From the NCBI GenBank assembly GCA_047967505.1, contig CM106540.1: a stretch of 64,000 bases of DNA, one strand, 5' to 3'. Source of the DNA: Dipteris shenzhenensis. Taxonomy: Eukaryota > Polypodiophyta > Polypodiopsida > Gleicheniales. Under the pieces are notes generated by a model. It ran no database searches. It was not told where the DNA came from and saw only the letters and a program-made list of their open reading frames with translations. The position numbers and the translations under genes were made by a program. Within the stretch, counting starts at the first letter, position 1, and each line of letters starts with the position of its first letter. Positions 54,731-64,000 of the stretch are shown here, in pieces.

Positions 54731-56105
54731 CAACACACCAACCAATCACGGAATTTGCAACAAAAAACATATCTGGAAAATGCTAGAAATTGTTTTTGGC
54801 ATCTCAAAGTTGAACCTTCACTATGGCTACCTAACAACAAGCCAAAAACACCCCATGTCTCCTTCAACCAAGTTTGACGATCAAGAAGGGCCACATGTTG
54901 GGCATCTAGGTTGGGATTTCATTCAGTGCGCACAGCATACCACTACAAAGGGGAGAGACAGGACACCGCAAAAATGAGAGACTCCTTGCCTTTGGCCCCT
55001 TGCCTATTACAAGTATGTCTCTTCTACTGTACCCATTTCCTTACACGAGATTTTTTCCTATATAAGAATGTGTTTAGATAATTCTATATGTATTTCAATT
55101 ATTATGGAAATTATTAGATCAAGAAATGGTTGGTAACTTAGTGAAGTGTGGTTAAACAACCTCTACATGTGGTATAATGATTAATAAGTTAGAAATGAAG
55201 ATTTAACAAATTGTAAAAGGCCACACTTTTTCTTATGGAGTATCTTCAAATGGTATATCATCATGTGAATGATATAGGTATTTGTGTTAATTATATATTA
55301 TCATTAGCGCAAATAACTACTTGTGAAAATTAATAATATTTGTCTCTAAAACAATGGCATATCATCATGTGATAACTAGGGTTGTGTAGGCAGCCTTTAG
55401 ACTAGATTAGAAGATGAGACTCCAAGCAAGAAAGCACAAATAGAGCCCAAAAAAAAAAACATAATCTCAACAACAACAAAAAGCATAATCTCAACAAAAT
55501 ATAGTATTGCAAGATTACGGCTCTCTTTAAATGGCTTTTTGAGTAGCATGATGCCCTGACAAACGATCAAAAATTAAAACCACTTATCATCACTTTCCTT
55601 ATTTGTCCTTTGCATTTATTCATTCATTGATCACTCCTTATAATCCACAGTCCTTAGTATGTATTCATTCATTGAGTGCTCTCTACGCTTCACAGTCTCA
55701 TTTTTGTCATGGAGCACATAACTACAACTTGAAATTGAACTTGAATCCTACCCTTTTATCAAATGTTTAAATGAATGAGTAAAAATATGGACATGAGACA
55801 TGACACAAGGTCCATTAGGATCTGATCCTACTTGCGAATGTCAAGGAGGTGATTTATTATTGACTTGGTGATGTCCAAAGATCATTTGTGCCTTTTGAGA
55901 ATTGGAGCCCAACAAATACATTAATTAGGCGATGCTCACAAGAGCGGGGATTGTTAGGATAGAGCTTGTTGTCATGCCCCTGGTACATTGTCATACAGAT
56001 CTTGACTGCGCCCCCTTTGAAGTCACAAAAATCTGAGACGATGGTGTAAGCTCCCACCCATAGAAATGCCTTGTTCACTCTCATGTCCTCCCCATGAGCT
56101 AGACC

Positions 56106-57290
56106 ATGGTAAGTTGGAACGTGCATGGACTCCACCTAGTGAGTGCGACGGCACTTGATACTTTGCCAGAAGTTGCAAAGGGAAGTGGTAGGGCGGATAG
56201 TGGATTTTCTCTTGATTTAGGAGCATTTGTTCTCAGCAGCTTCGGACATCAGCCGGTGTCGACACCTGCTTCCGAGTAGAGGCCCAGAGGTGTGGTCCCC
56301 TGTAGTTGGTAGGAGTAGAGGAGTCTACATCTCAAGCAATGGCCCCTGAGGTATGTGATCAGGGAGAGCTGATTGCCAAACGAGTAGGGTGCATAAACGT
56401 GCATGGACTCCATGACCAGGGAGAGTTGATTGCTAGATGAGCTCCCATGTGGGTGAGTCCAAGATAGAGGTTCTGAATGTTTATGCACCTACCTGTAGAC
56501 AATACCACCTTGCTTTTTGGATGCAACTGATTAAGTGCCTTCCGAATGTGGACTGCTAGATTGTTAGAGTGACTTCAACAATCTTGAATTTGATGAGGCC
56601 AAGTAAGGCAAAACTTCCTTTGCTGAGAGGAGATAAGTACCTAGGAGTAGTCCATTTTCACGATCCACGGTAGGGACCTGTAGAGAGGCACTGAGTTCAG
56701 CAAACTTCAACCTCCATTTTTCCTTCGGCCAGAGGAGGCATGACAACTTGATGGAGTGCCTTGATAGGTTTTATTTTGGGGATTGGGCACTGCACAAAGG
56801 AGGTGCCAGAATCCTAGCCCCGCCCCAGATCAACTAGACCAATTCTACTGCCTTCTTTATAATGACAAAGAAGGTCCAAGACATTCGAGATTGGGGAAAT
56901 GCCTTTGGCTTTTGTTGGATTTCGAGAGGGTGGATAGCATGATACCTAGGGTGCCAGAGTGGGCATTGATGTTTTAACAAAGCAGTAGATTGCCCTAGTC
57001 TAGAGAGTGTTCAGCACAATAACCTATAATGGAGCTTGTCCCACCTCTCCCTAGCAGGCAAAGCTTTAGTGGTCAACCACATCATGGCCTGGTACATAGC
57101 CTCTGGCTGGTTCTTTGATAAGGGATGCATGGGGTAGCTTAGGCATTTGGTGTGCAACTTCTCATGGGTAGGATCTGACGGAACGAAGAATACTAAAGCT
57201 AGAGTTTCATGGCATATAATGATCATGCCTCAAGCACGAGGACACTTGGGCATCATTGATCTAGAGATGCAGCAGAGCTCTATGGGCAAG
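56106..57290 (+). pseudogene. LINE relic: endonuclease start to RT end
   Basis: On the plus strand, ATGGTAAGTTGGAACGTGCA (56,106-) reads MVSWNVHGLHLV, the usual start of a LINE APE endonuclease. LNVYAPTCRQYHLAFW follows near 56,480. RT pieces are LLLDFERVDSMI (family: LLLDFEKAYDRV) and LSLAGKALVVNHIMAWYIAS, then NFSWVGSDGTKNTKARVSWH (compare SLAGRALVLNQ and TRARVSWD in the LINE at 3.8-6.5 kb). Many stops and deletions; not functional. Confidence 0.65.
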
Positions 57291-57860
57291 CTCCTCACCC
57301 TCCTCTCCTCCTCATCCTCCCCCTCCCCGTCCCCCTCCCCCTCCTCCTCCTTGCCCCCTCCTTCATCCTTCTTGTTCCCTCCTCCTCTTCTTGGCCCTCC
57401 CTTCTCCCCCTCATAGCCCTTCTCCGCCCCTCCCCCCACAACCCCTCTTCCCCCCCTCATAGCCCTCTTGCTCCCACTCGCATCCCCATCCCTTCCCCCC
57501 CTTTCCGCAACCGACCCTCTCTGTTGCCCTCTTGCCCTCCTACGACATTCTCTCCTATCCCCTTGTAATCCTTTTCCTACCACTCATTGTGACCCTCTCT
57601 CTCATTCCCTCGAAATCCCCTCTCCCTCCCTCTCGAGGACCTCTCCCTAACCCCATCATAGTCCCCTTGCCACCCCCTCACCATGTGGTGACCCTTTCCC
57701 CTCTCTTGTGTCCCTCTCCCTAGTTCCCTCACAATCTTCTTCCCACCCCCTCATGGTGACCCTCTTCCCCCCTATACTGGCCCTCTTCCCTGCCCTAGCC
57801 CCTTACCATGACCTTCTCCCCCTCCCCCCCAAGCAGTCACTACCCTCTTGCCCCCTCATA
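57291..57860. repeat. Polypyrimidine tract (CTCC/CCCT)
   Basis: Pyrimidine-rich plus strand that begins inside the LINE relic end. Frames here are compositional. Positions 57,870-58,540 show no supported gene; the minus frame 58,085-58,420 has no recognisable domain. Confidence 0.88.
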
Positions 57861-58539
57861 AAATTCCATGACCCCAACCCAAACATCAACTCACCCTAAA
57901 ACACTAACCTAATCCAACCTAACTTAGACTACCATAACGAAACCAAAAACTAACCCTAACCTTACCATACCTAAAAGTAACCAATCGTACTAAATAATAG
58001 TTAGTCTAACCAAATAAACCTAGGTAAGGTTAGAGTTAATCCCAAGTTAGAGAAATCTTACTAGAGTAGTTAATCTTCTAAAGGCTAAGATAGATTCATA
58101 CCTAACCTTAAAGACCAAAGACCCCTCAAAAGCCCTATTTTCACCCTAATTTTGACTAACCACAAATTACTTAATTGAAACCCATATTGGACCCAGTCAA
58201 TGCTATTAACTTGATAGTGAATAACTATCCCCCTTGTTTTGGTTGTTTGCTTTCTTTTTTGCTCTAGTTGCTTGCTTGTAGTAGGGCTGAAGTTGCTCTC
58301 TTCACTTTCTTTGTTGTTCTCACTAGTTTTTGCTACACCCACTAGTTTTTTAAAAATGAGGTGTTTGCTTTGTTTTATAGGGGAGCTGGTCAAACCTCTT
58401 TTCTTGGGCTCCGAGATCATCTCTGTCTTAAGCTCTAGGTAAGGCGCTTCTACTTTTCTATATTTTTATTTTATTTTTATGTTGAAATGGGCATTTGCTA
58501 GCGCCTTAAGCGCTAGCAAATGTGATGGGTGTAGAACCC

Positions 58540-58860
58540 TTATCTCCCTTCACTCTCGCTCCCTCTCTTTCTCTTTTTCTCTCTTCCTCTCTTTTTGACT
58601 CTTTTCTCTCTTTCCTCTCTTTTATCTCTTCCTCTCTTTCCTATTATTTTCCCTCTTCCTCTCTTTCCTCTATTTTCTCTCTTTCCTCTCTTTCCTACTC
58701 TTTTCTCTCTTTTTCCTACTATTTTCTCCCCTTCTTCTACTCTTTTCTGCTCTCTCTCTCTTTTCTCTCATTTGCTCTCTTTCTCTCTCGTTCTTCTACT
58801 CTTTTCCTCTCTTCTCCTACTCAAATGAAAATTGCTAACACCCTTCCCCCTTCTCTCAAA
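58540..58860. repeat. TCTCTTTCCTC-type repeat
   Basis: Degenerate CTCTTTCCT units. The frame 58,522-59,007 is repeat translation. Confidence 0.9.
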
Positions 58861-58886
58861 TCCCCCCTCTTTGCCACCCTCTTCCC

Positions 58887-58987
58887 CTCACACCTAGTAG
58901 AACCTTCTACCACCAAACCTGGTCACACTAACCAACACAAAACCCTTGTACCCCTTGGTACACCCCATTACATCAAATTGTCCTTCA
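58887..58987 (-). repeat. 3' LTR of the gag-only copia element, truncated
   Basis: On the minus strand it starts TGAAGGACAATTTGATGTAA, directly after a purine tract (ATTGGGGGGAGTA, the complement of 58,988-59,000). It matches 61,253-61,342 (CACACCTAGTAGAACCTTCT to CATCAAATTGTCCTT). The rest of the LTR is missing; polypyrimidine DNA adjoins. Confidence 0.8.
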
Positions 58988-59255
58988 TACTCCCCCCAAT
59001 AAATTGATGACCTCACCCCAATAGTAGTACATGGGAAGCTTCATGGTTTGTTTACACCTAGTAACAACACTCATGAACCCATCCCGTGACTCACTTTGGT
59101 TATGGCTCTTGGTTTTCAACTGGGAGATTGGACAATGACTATGTATGGAAATCTCCCTGGGCCCAACAAGATAAAACCTTAAACATAAGACTAACAATCA
59201 TTTAAGGGGGACATCCCAAGGCAAAGAATCCTTATTGACCACACACACAAACAAC

Positions 59256-60301
59256 TTAGAAAATATATGGGTCATCACCCTTGTCAAGATTGACTTGGGT
59301 GGTGAAAGCAGTGAGAGCTTTAACATCCTCTGGATCGTCTTCTTCTTTCTCTGCTTCTTCCATAAGGTTTGCTGAAAATTTATTCTTTGTATAGCACTCT
59401 TTCCAAAAATGTTTAGGATTTCCATAAAAGTTGCACTTCATCTTACTCTTGTTGGTGGATCCCTTGAAGTTGTTTTTGACCAAATATGCCCCATGTTTTT
59501 TGTAGTCATTCCTCTGTTTAATCTTCCTTTCCTCTTCCAAGAGGGATGCCTCTATTTCCACCAAACTAATCTCTGGTATATTGGTGAGAGTAGTGACAAT
59601 AGTGCCATATTCCTCAGTTAGGATTTTGAGCAAGATAGCAATTACAATGTCATCATCAAGATCAAACTTGAGCTAGCTAACTAAGTCAGCATGCTTTTCA
59701 TGGAGTTTAAATGTGAAGAGATTGATTCTCTTCTATCCAATTTCATATCAAAGAATTTGATGAGCAAACTAAACTTGGAACACTTCCCCTATGCTTCAAA
59801 GACAAGCTGACTCCATGCAGTGTGAGCACTCTCACAACCATCAATGTGGTAGATAAAAGAATCACTCAATCCAAGAGCAATTATGGCTAGTGACTTTTTA
59901 TCCTTAGGGAGCCATAAAGCCTCCCCTTCCCCAGTGATTGGTTTCTTTTCTTTCCCATTAGCCACATTCCAGATCCCCTTCTTCATAAGAATAAATTTAA
60001 GTCTAGTTTGCCAAGTATGAAAATCCTCTCCCTCAAACTTATCTATCTTGGTTTTGGAGAAGGTTTTGGCAATGTCTAATCCCTTTACAATTCTTCAAAA
60101 TGAACCATCACCATATAGATGCATGTTACAAGCAATGAAATCTGAAAAGCCAAGGTCCTTTGCATATTGGTAATAGTGAGGGACTTGGGATTTGCCTTGG
60201 AGTTTAGTGACCTTCCTATTGGTGTATCTTGGAGTTTTATTCTTCTTTATCTTCCTAACACATTGAGTGTTGCTAGAACCACAAGAAGAAGGCATGTTCA
60301 A
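59256..60301 (-). pseudogene. Copia-type Gag of a gag-only element
   Basis: It starts MNMPSSCGSSNTQCVRKIKK at 60,301. After frame changes, FEGEDFHTWQTRLKFILMKK and GIWNVANGKEK match the DUF4219-type start, LAIIALGLSDSFIYHIDGCE and AHTAWSQL the UBN2 block. The last frame (59,256-59,633) has LEEERKIKQR and a knuckle CNFYGNPKHFWKEC in which the second Cys is Tyr. Protease, integrase and RT are absent before the 3' LTR. Confidence 0.75.
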
Positions 60302-61055
60302 AAACTATCTTTCCATGAATTACAAAGCTATGAAGGAAAGATTATCAATACACCTGTCACCAAGTAGAATGTTTGTAGGTGAATGAGACTCTCATGAGTC
60401 CAATGGTTGAACTCTAGCACTCTAGCATAGTTAGTACTAAAAATTCTTGCAATCAAACTAAGAAGCCCCAAATCTTAGGTGACTTGGTCAACATCCAATT
60501 CACAAAACTATCAAAATGTGAACTCAGAAATGAGTAGAGATTGGAGGCTGAAATTCAAGTTGTAGAAGCAAGCATTGAAGGGCCTTTTGTAATGGAATGA
60601 AAGCTCTTTTACGAGAGACGAGCCCCTAGATAAGAATTGCGCAATGCTGCATCAGAACATCAGTGAGAATAGCGCCATTTTCGATTGGTTTTTTTGCCTT
60701 TTCTCCTCATACACTGGACCATTGTTGCTCAAACTTCATCAGCATGCTCCTTATAGCATCGTCCAATGGCAGCTAGAGCCATTTTATGAATGGTGGCTCC
60801 TACAGGGAGAATTGCACGAATCTTTGGTGGCTAGAAAACGTGTCAACATAGGCAAATGAAGGAAGTATTTTCTAATTCTTCCTACCGAGGGATTTCCCCA
60901 ACATGAGGAAGCTTGGGCTCAGAGGGCATGGAAAATCTCTCAGTGATGGAGGAGAACAAGTCTAAGCAAAATCCGTGGGAAGAGAATGAAGAAAAGCTTC
61001 ATTTGGGGAAGATGATGACATGGCACTCAAAGAGGGCTCAAGGAGGGCGAACTAA

Positions 61056-61067
61056 GCTTTGATACCA
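61056..61067 (-). promoter_or_regulatory. Primer-binding site
   Basis: On the minus strand TGGTATCAAAGC follows the LTR end (CCATCA, then two bases). It differs by one base from the initiator Met tRNA complement TGGTATCAGAGC. Confidence 0.82.
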
Positions 61068-61069
61068 CA

Positions 61070-61342
61070 TGATGGAACAACAAGAAGGAATCAGCAAATG
61101 AAGCAAATAGAGTAGTTTATTCAAGAGAGGAGAGGCCCTTATAAGGGCAACTAATACAATGCATGTGCCCCAAAGGAGGAGAGCTTCTCCAGATCCACAT
61201 ATCACTCCACTGATCTCTCAATCAAGCCCATGAATCTCTCAATCACACCTAGTAGAACCTTCTACCACCAAATTTGGTCACACTAACCAACACACAACCC
61301 TTGTACCGCTTGGTACACCCCATTACATCAATTTGTCCTTTA
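61070..61342 (-). repeat. 5' LTR of the gag-only copia element
   Basis: The minus strand starts TAAAGGACAAATTGATG (TG changed to TA) and ends GTTGTTCCATCA, about 273 bp. The outer 90 bp match the 3' LTR. Confidence 0.8.
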
Positions 61343-62070
61343 TCCTTGTCCTACTCTTTTCCTCTCTAATGGCTACTCTTTCCTTTGATTTCTAACTATT
61401 GGTTTCTTCTGCAAAAACATTGGATCCATCCTCTTGTGAATTTGGAGTACGCAACTACTTATAAAAACACTTTTCACATTTATCATACTTATCCATTTCT
61501 ACCGTACAGAAGTCACTCAGCATTCTATTAGGTGGGGAGTAAGTTCCACATGGTGGGCTTACTCCCCATCATGTGGTCTTACCCCCTAGGTTGGGGGTGG
61601 GACACACACACACTCCTTCTTTAATTAATTTACTCCTCCTTTAAATGCAACTTTAGTCTATTGGTACATTTCCTTTAAAACTGAGTTAATGCATTATTTA
61701 TTAGTGCTTTCCTTTATTATACTTTTACATGCTAGAATCTGGAGGGATGTTCTTGTTCCTAAGTAAAGTGATAACAAGCTAGGGGAAACATGCATTACTT
61801 GTCTACCCAAATTAAGCTATATTGTTCTAACATATGGTTTATTTGAATGGTGGCAGGTAAAGTGGACCCTACCCTTGGAGCCTGGACTTACCTGATGGAT
61901 TCGACACTTATTTGCTTATTTTTTGTAACCCTACTGGGGTTTGGTTGTGATGATACATTTGAAATTAAACTTAATTTGAGTTCTTAAAGTATTTATTCTC
62001 CATATCATAATTATTTATAGTTAATTCTGTTTAGCTATTCTATGATTGTATGGTTCATTTATTGATGGGA
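61343..62070. other. Unassigned AT-rich sequence
   Basis: It contains a small imperfect inverted repeat (GGTGGGGAGTAAGTTCCACA near 61,530 with ACTCCCCATC and TTACCCCCTAGG) but no gene or terminal repeat that I can support. Confidence 0.4.
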
Positions 62071-62074
62071 TTAT

Positions 62075-62720
62075 TAAATCTAAACACACACACTTACATG
62101 TGCACATACGTATGTATGCACACACACCTACCTACTATTTACATGTGTACATATATATGAGCGCACACACCTACCTATGTACTTACATATGTACATCCAC
62201 ACACACACACACATACCTTTATATCTATACATGTATGTATATGCACATATGTACGTAGGTCTATACACATACACACACGTATGTACATACACAACTATGT
62301 ACATACCTACTTACCTATGTATGCATAGGTAAGTAGGTATGTACATAGCAACATATGTACACATGTACATACATCATAGGTATGTATGTACTCACATACA
62401 TAGGTACATATGTACGTATGTACATACATACGTTTGTACAAAGGTATGCACATAGCTACCTACATATGCATGTGCTTACATCATAGGTATGTAGCTATGC
62501 ACATACATAGGTACGTATGTATGTATGTACATAGGTATGTATGTACGTAGGTATGTATGTACCTATGTATGTATATATGTAGGTATATATGCACCTATGC
62601 ATGTAGATATTTACATACCTACATGTATGTATACACAGACCTACCTATTGTAAGTACTTTCGTACATAGGTATGTACACACACACATGCACACATGCACA
62701 CGCACACACACTTTTCCTTT
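62075..62720. repeat. CA and TATGTACATAGG-type minisatellite
   Basis: About 650 bp of GTACATAC/GTATGTAC/CATAGGTA words with (CA)n islands, flanked by a (CA)n. It is related in word content to 47.0-47.6 kb. Self-complementary GTAC/TATA words could form hairpins. Confidence 0.92.
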
Positions 62721-62736
62721 ACATTTACTTTAATTT

Positions 62737-63480
62737 CCCCCCCCCCCCCCCCCCCTTCCCTTTTTAATCATTAATGTTCCCCTTAACATTTTCCCTTAAC
62801 TTCTATCCTTTATTTCCTTTTCTACTCCCCTCATCCCCCTTTTTAAAATTTATTAATTAAAAATTTCCTCTTTTTTCTCCAGATTTTCTTGTATCCATTC
62901 TCCCTAATTTTCCTTTTATTGATTCTTTTTTAATTTACACTTACTCTCCCATTTCTCCCCTTTTTTCTATTAGTTCCACTGTTCTAATATCTAAATCTAA
63001 AGTTAAATTAAACTCCTAAAAATTTTCCTTAATTTATCTCTTTTAAGCCCTTAAACCCTAAACAACCCCCCTTCTCTTCATTCTCCCCCTCCCCCTTTTT
63101 TTTAAATCCCTTATATCCTTTTTATCCCTTTCCCCCTGTTTAACCCACCCGCCTTCTTTTTCCCTTCCTTCCTCCCCCTTTTCCCCCCTTAAATTTGCTT
63201 ATATTTCCCTTTTTCCTATATATATATTTTTCCTAAACCCCCTTCCCCCCCCTTTTTTCACTTAATTTCCACCTATTTCTTCTTCCATTTTTCCCTATTT
63301 TCTACCCCCCTAATTTTCTCCTAATTTCTTTTATAGTATTTAACCCCCCTCTTTTTCTATTAAATTGTATTAAAATTTCCCTCCTTTCTTAACCCCCTTA
63401 AAACCACCCCTAGTTTCATTAAATTCATTTAAATTAAAACCCCTTCTCTCTCTCACTTATTTCAATTTATATTAATTTAC
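62737..63480. repeat. C-run and degenerate TTCCCC/TTAATTT sequence
   Basis: About 19 C at 62,737-62,755 open a 700-bp stretch of pyrimidine- and AT-rich, low-complexity sequence. No gene. Positions 63,481-64,000 hold nothing I recognise except (CTA)n(CA)n at about 63,915-63,941. Confidence 0.85.
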
Positions 63481-64000
63481 GAAGGTGCTTTATTCTTACT
63501 TCTTAAAAACTGATAGTGCTAAACATTGCTCTGTATTAAACCAAAACTTTTTACAAAGGTTCATTATCTTTGCTACTTGAGCTTTATAAGTGTGGCTTAA
63601 GCATCAATTTTTATTGTGACTCCAATAACAAGGGAGGGGTGTTGATGACACCTGTCTTTCCAACCTAAGTCAAAACTGGTTCTCACTATTTTGCTTGTTG
63701 GATGGTGGCAGGTAGGCAGACTCCCCTCTTCAATAAAAGTGATGCTCCCAACGACTTATCAAAGCTCTACATTTCCTTTTTTAGAAAATTGTTCATCCTT
63801 TAATGATGCTACTTTTTTTGGGATGTTTATTGCAATGTTTATCTATTAAACATTTCTCTTTCCTTCTCCAAATTTCTCTACTCTTCACCATGGAAAGGGG
63901 TGTTGTAAATGTCTACTACTACTACTACACACACACACACATGGAAGTGCATTCATTCCCTCTCTCTCCTCTTCTATTTTTTTGGATGTGTCTCTCTCCT

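Larger units (their letters stand above)
58887..61342 (-). mobile_element. Non-autonomous copia-type element with LTRs, PBS and gag
   Basis: The 5' LTR is 61,070-61,342, the PBS 61,056-61,067, the leader 60,302-61,055, then gag, a purine tract and a truncated 3' LTR. With only about 2 kb between LTRs and no pol, it resembles gag-only derivatives. Target duplications cannot be tested because the 3' LTR is cut. Confidence 0.75.

Noticed and set aside
57940-57965. CTAACCCTAACC as telomere-like sequence
   Set aside because: Only two units in otherwise degenerate CTAAC-rich DNA.

Overview
The window reads as nuclear DNA of a land plant with a large, repeat-dominated genome. Every clear domain is eukaryotic: Ty1/copia and Ty3/gypsy chromovirus retrotransposons primed by initiator-Met-tRNA-like sites, plant-type LINEs, tRNA-Asp-derived sequence, long microsatellites, and one spliced host gene. 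A homosporous fern or another early-diverging plant lineage is my guess; this is inference only.

Left part (1-33.4 kb): a retrotransposon graveyard. A copia RNase H tail (+) with an LTR is followed by a second copia relic (-, 1.1-3.1 kb and on into 14.6-15.3 kb). That relic is split by a complete but dead chromovirus (+, 3,114-14,618). The chromovirus has about 1 kb LTRs, a primer-binding site, gag, protease, RT, RNase H, integrase and chromodomain, a polypurine tract and a degenerate 5-bp target duplication. Its 5' LTR was later hit by a 5'-truncated LINE (3.8-6.5 kb) and its 3' LTR by a 720-bp palindromic DNA element. Then come a second, internally deleted gypsy element (-, 16.2-20.4 kb), two related LINE copies (-, 20.6-25.4 and 26.2-31.3 kb), a LINE ORF1 scrap (+) and low-complexity DNA.

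Middle (34.1-42.7 kb): the only host gene I can support. It lies on the minus strand and encodes the start of a BRCT-domain protein resembling plant TopBP1/MEI1-type proteins. Three exons (41,368-41,563; 34,375-34,466; 34,150-34,252) join in phase. Intron 1 is 6.9 kb and full of retrotransposon debris. Intron 2 is 122 bp and looks like a U12-type AT-AC intron.

Right part (43-64 kb): mostly repeats. It has tandem duplications of 378 and 110 bp, TATG/CATA-type minisatellites, long polypurine/polypyrimidine tracts, two tRNA-Asp-like units, copia and LINE relics, and a gag-only copia-type element with recognisable LTRs and PBS (58.9-61.3 kb, -).

Apart from the BRCT gene, almost nothing looks like a working gene. 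Most coding relics carry stops, frameshifts or deletions. Boundaries of relics are approximate unless terminal repeats are given.
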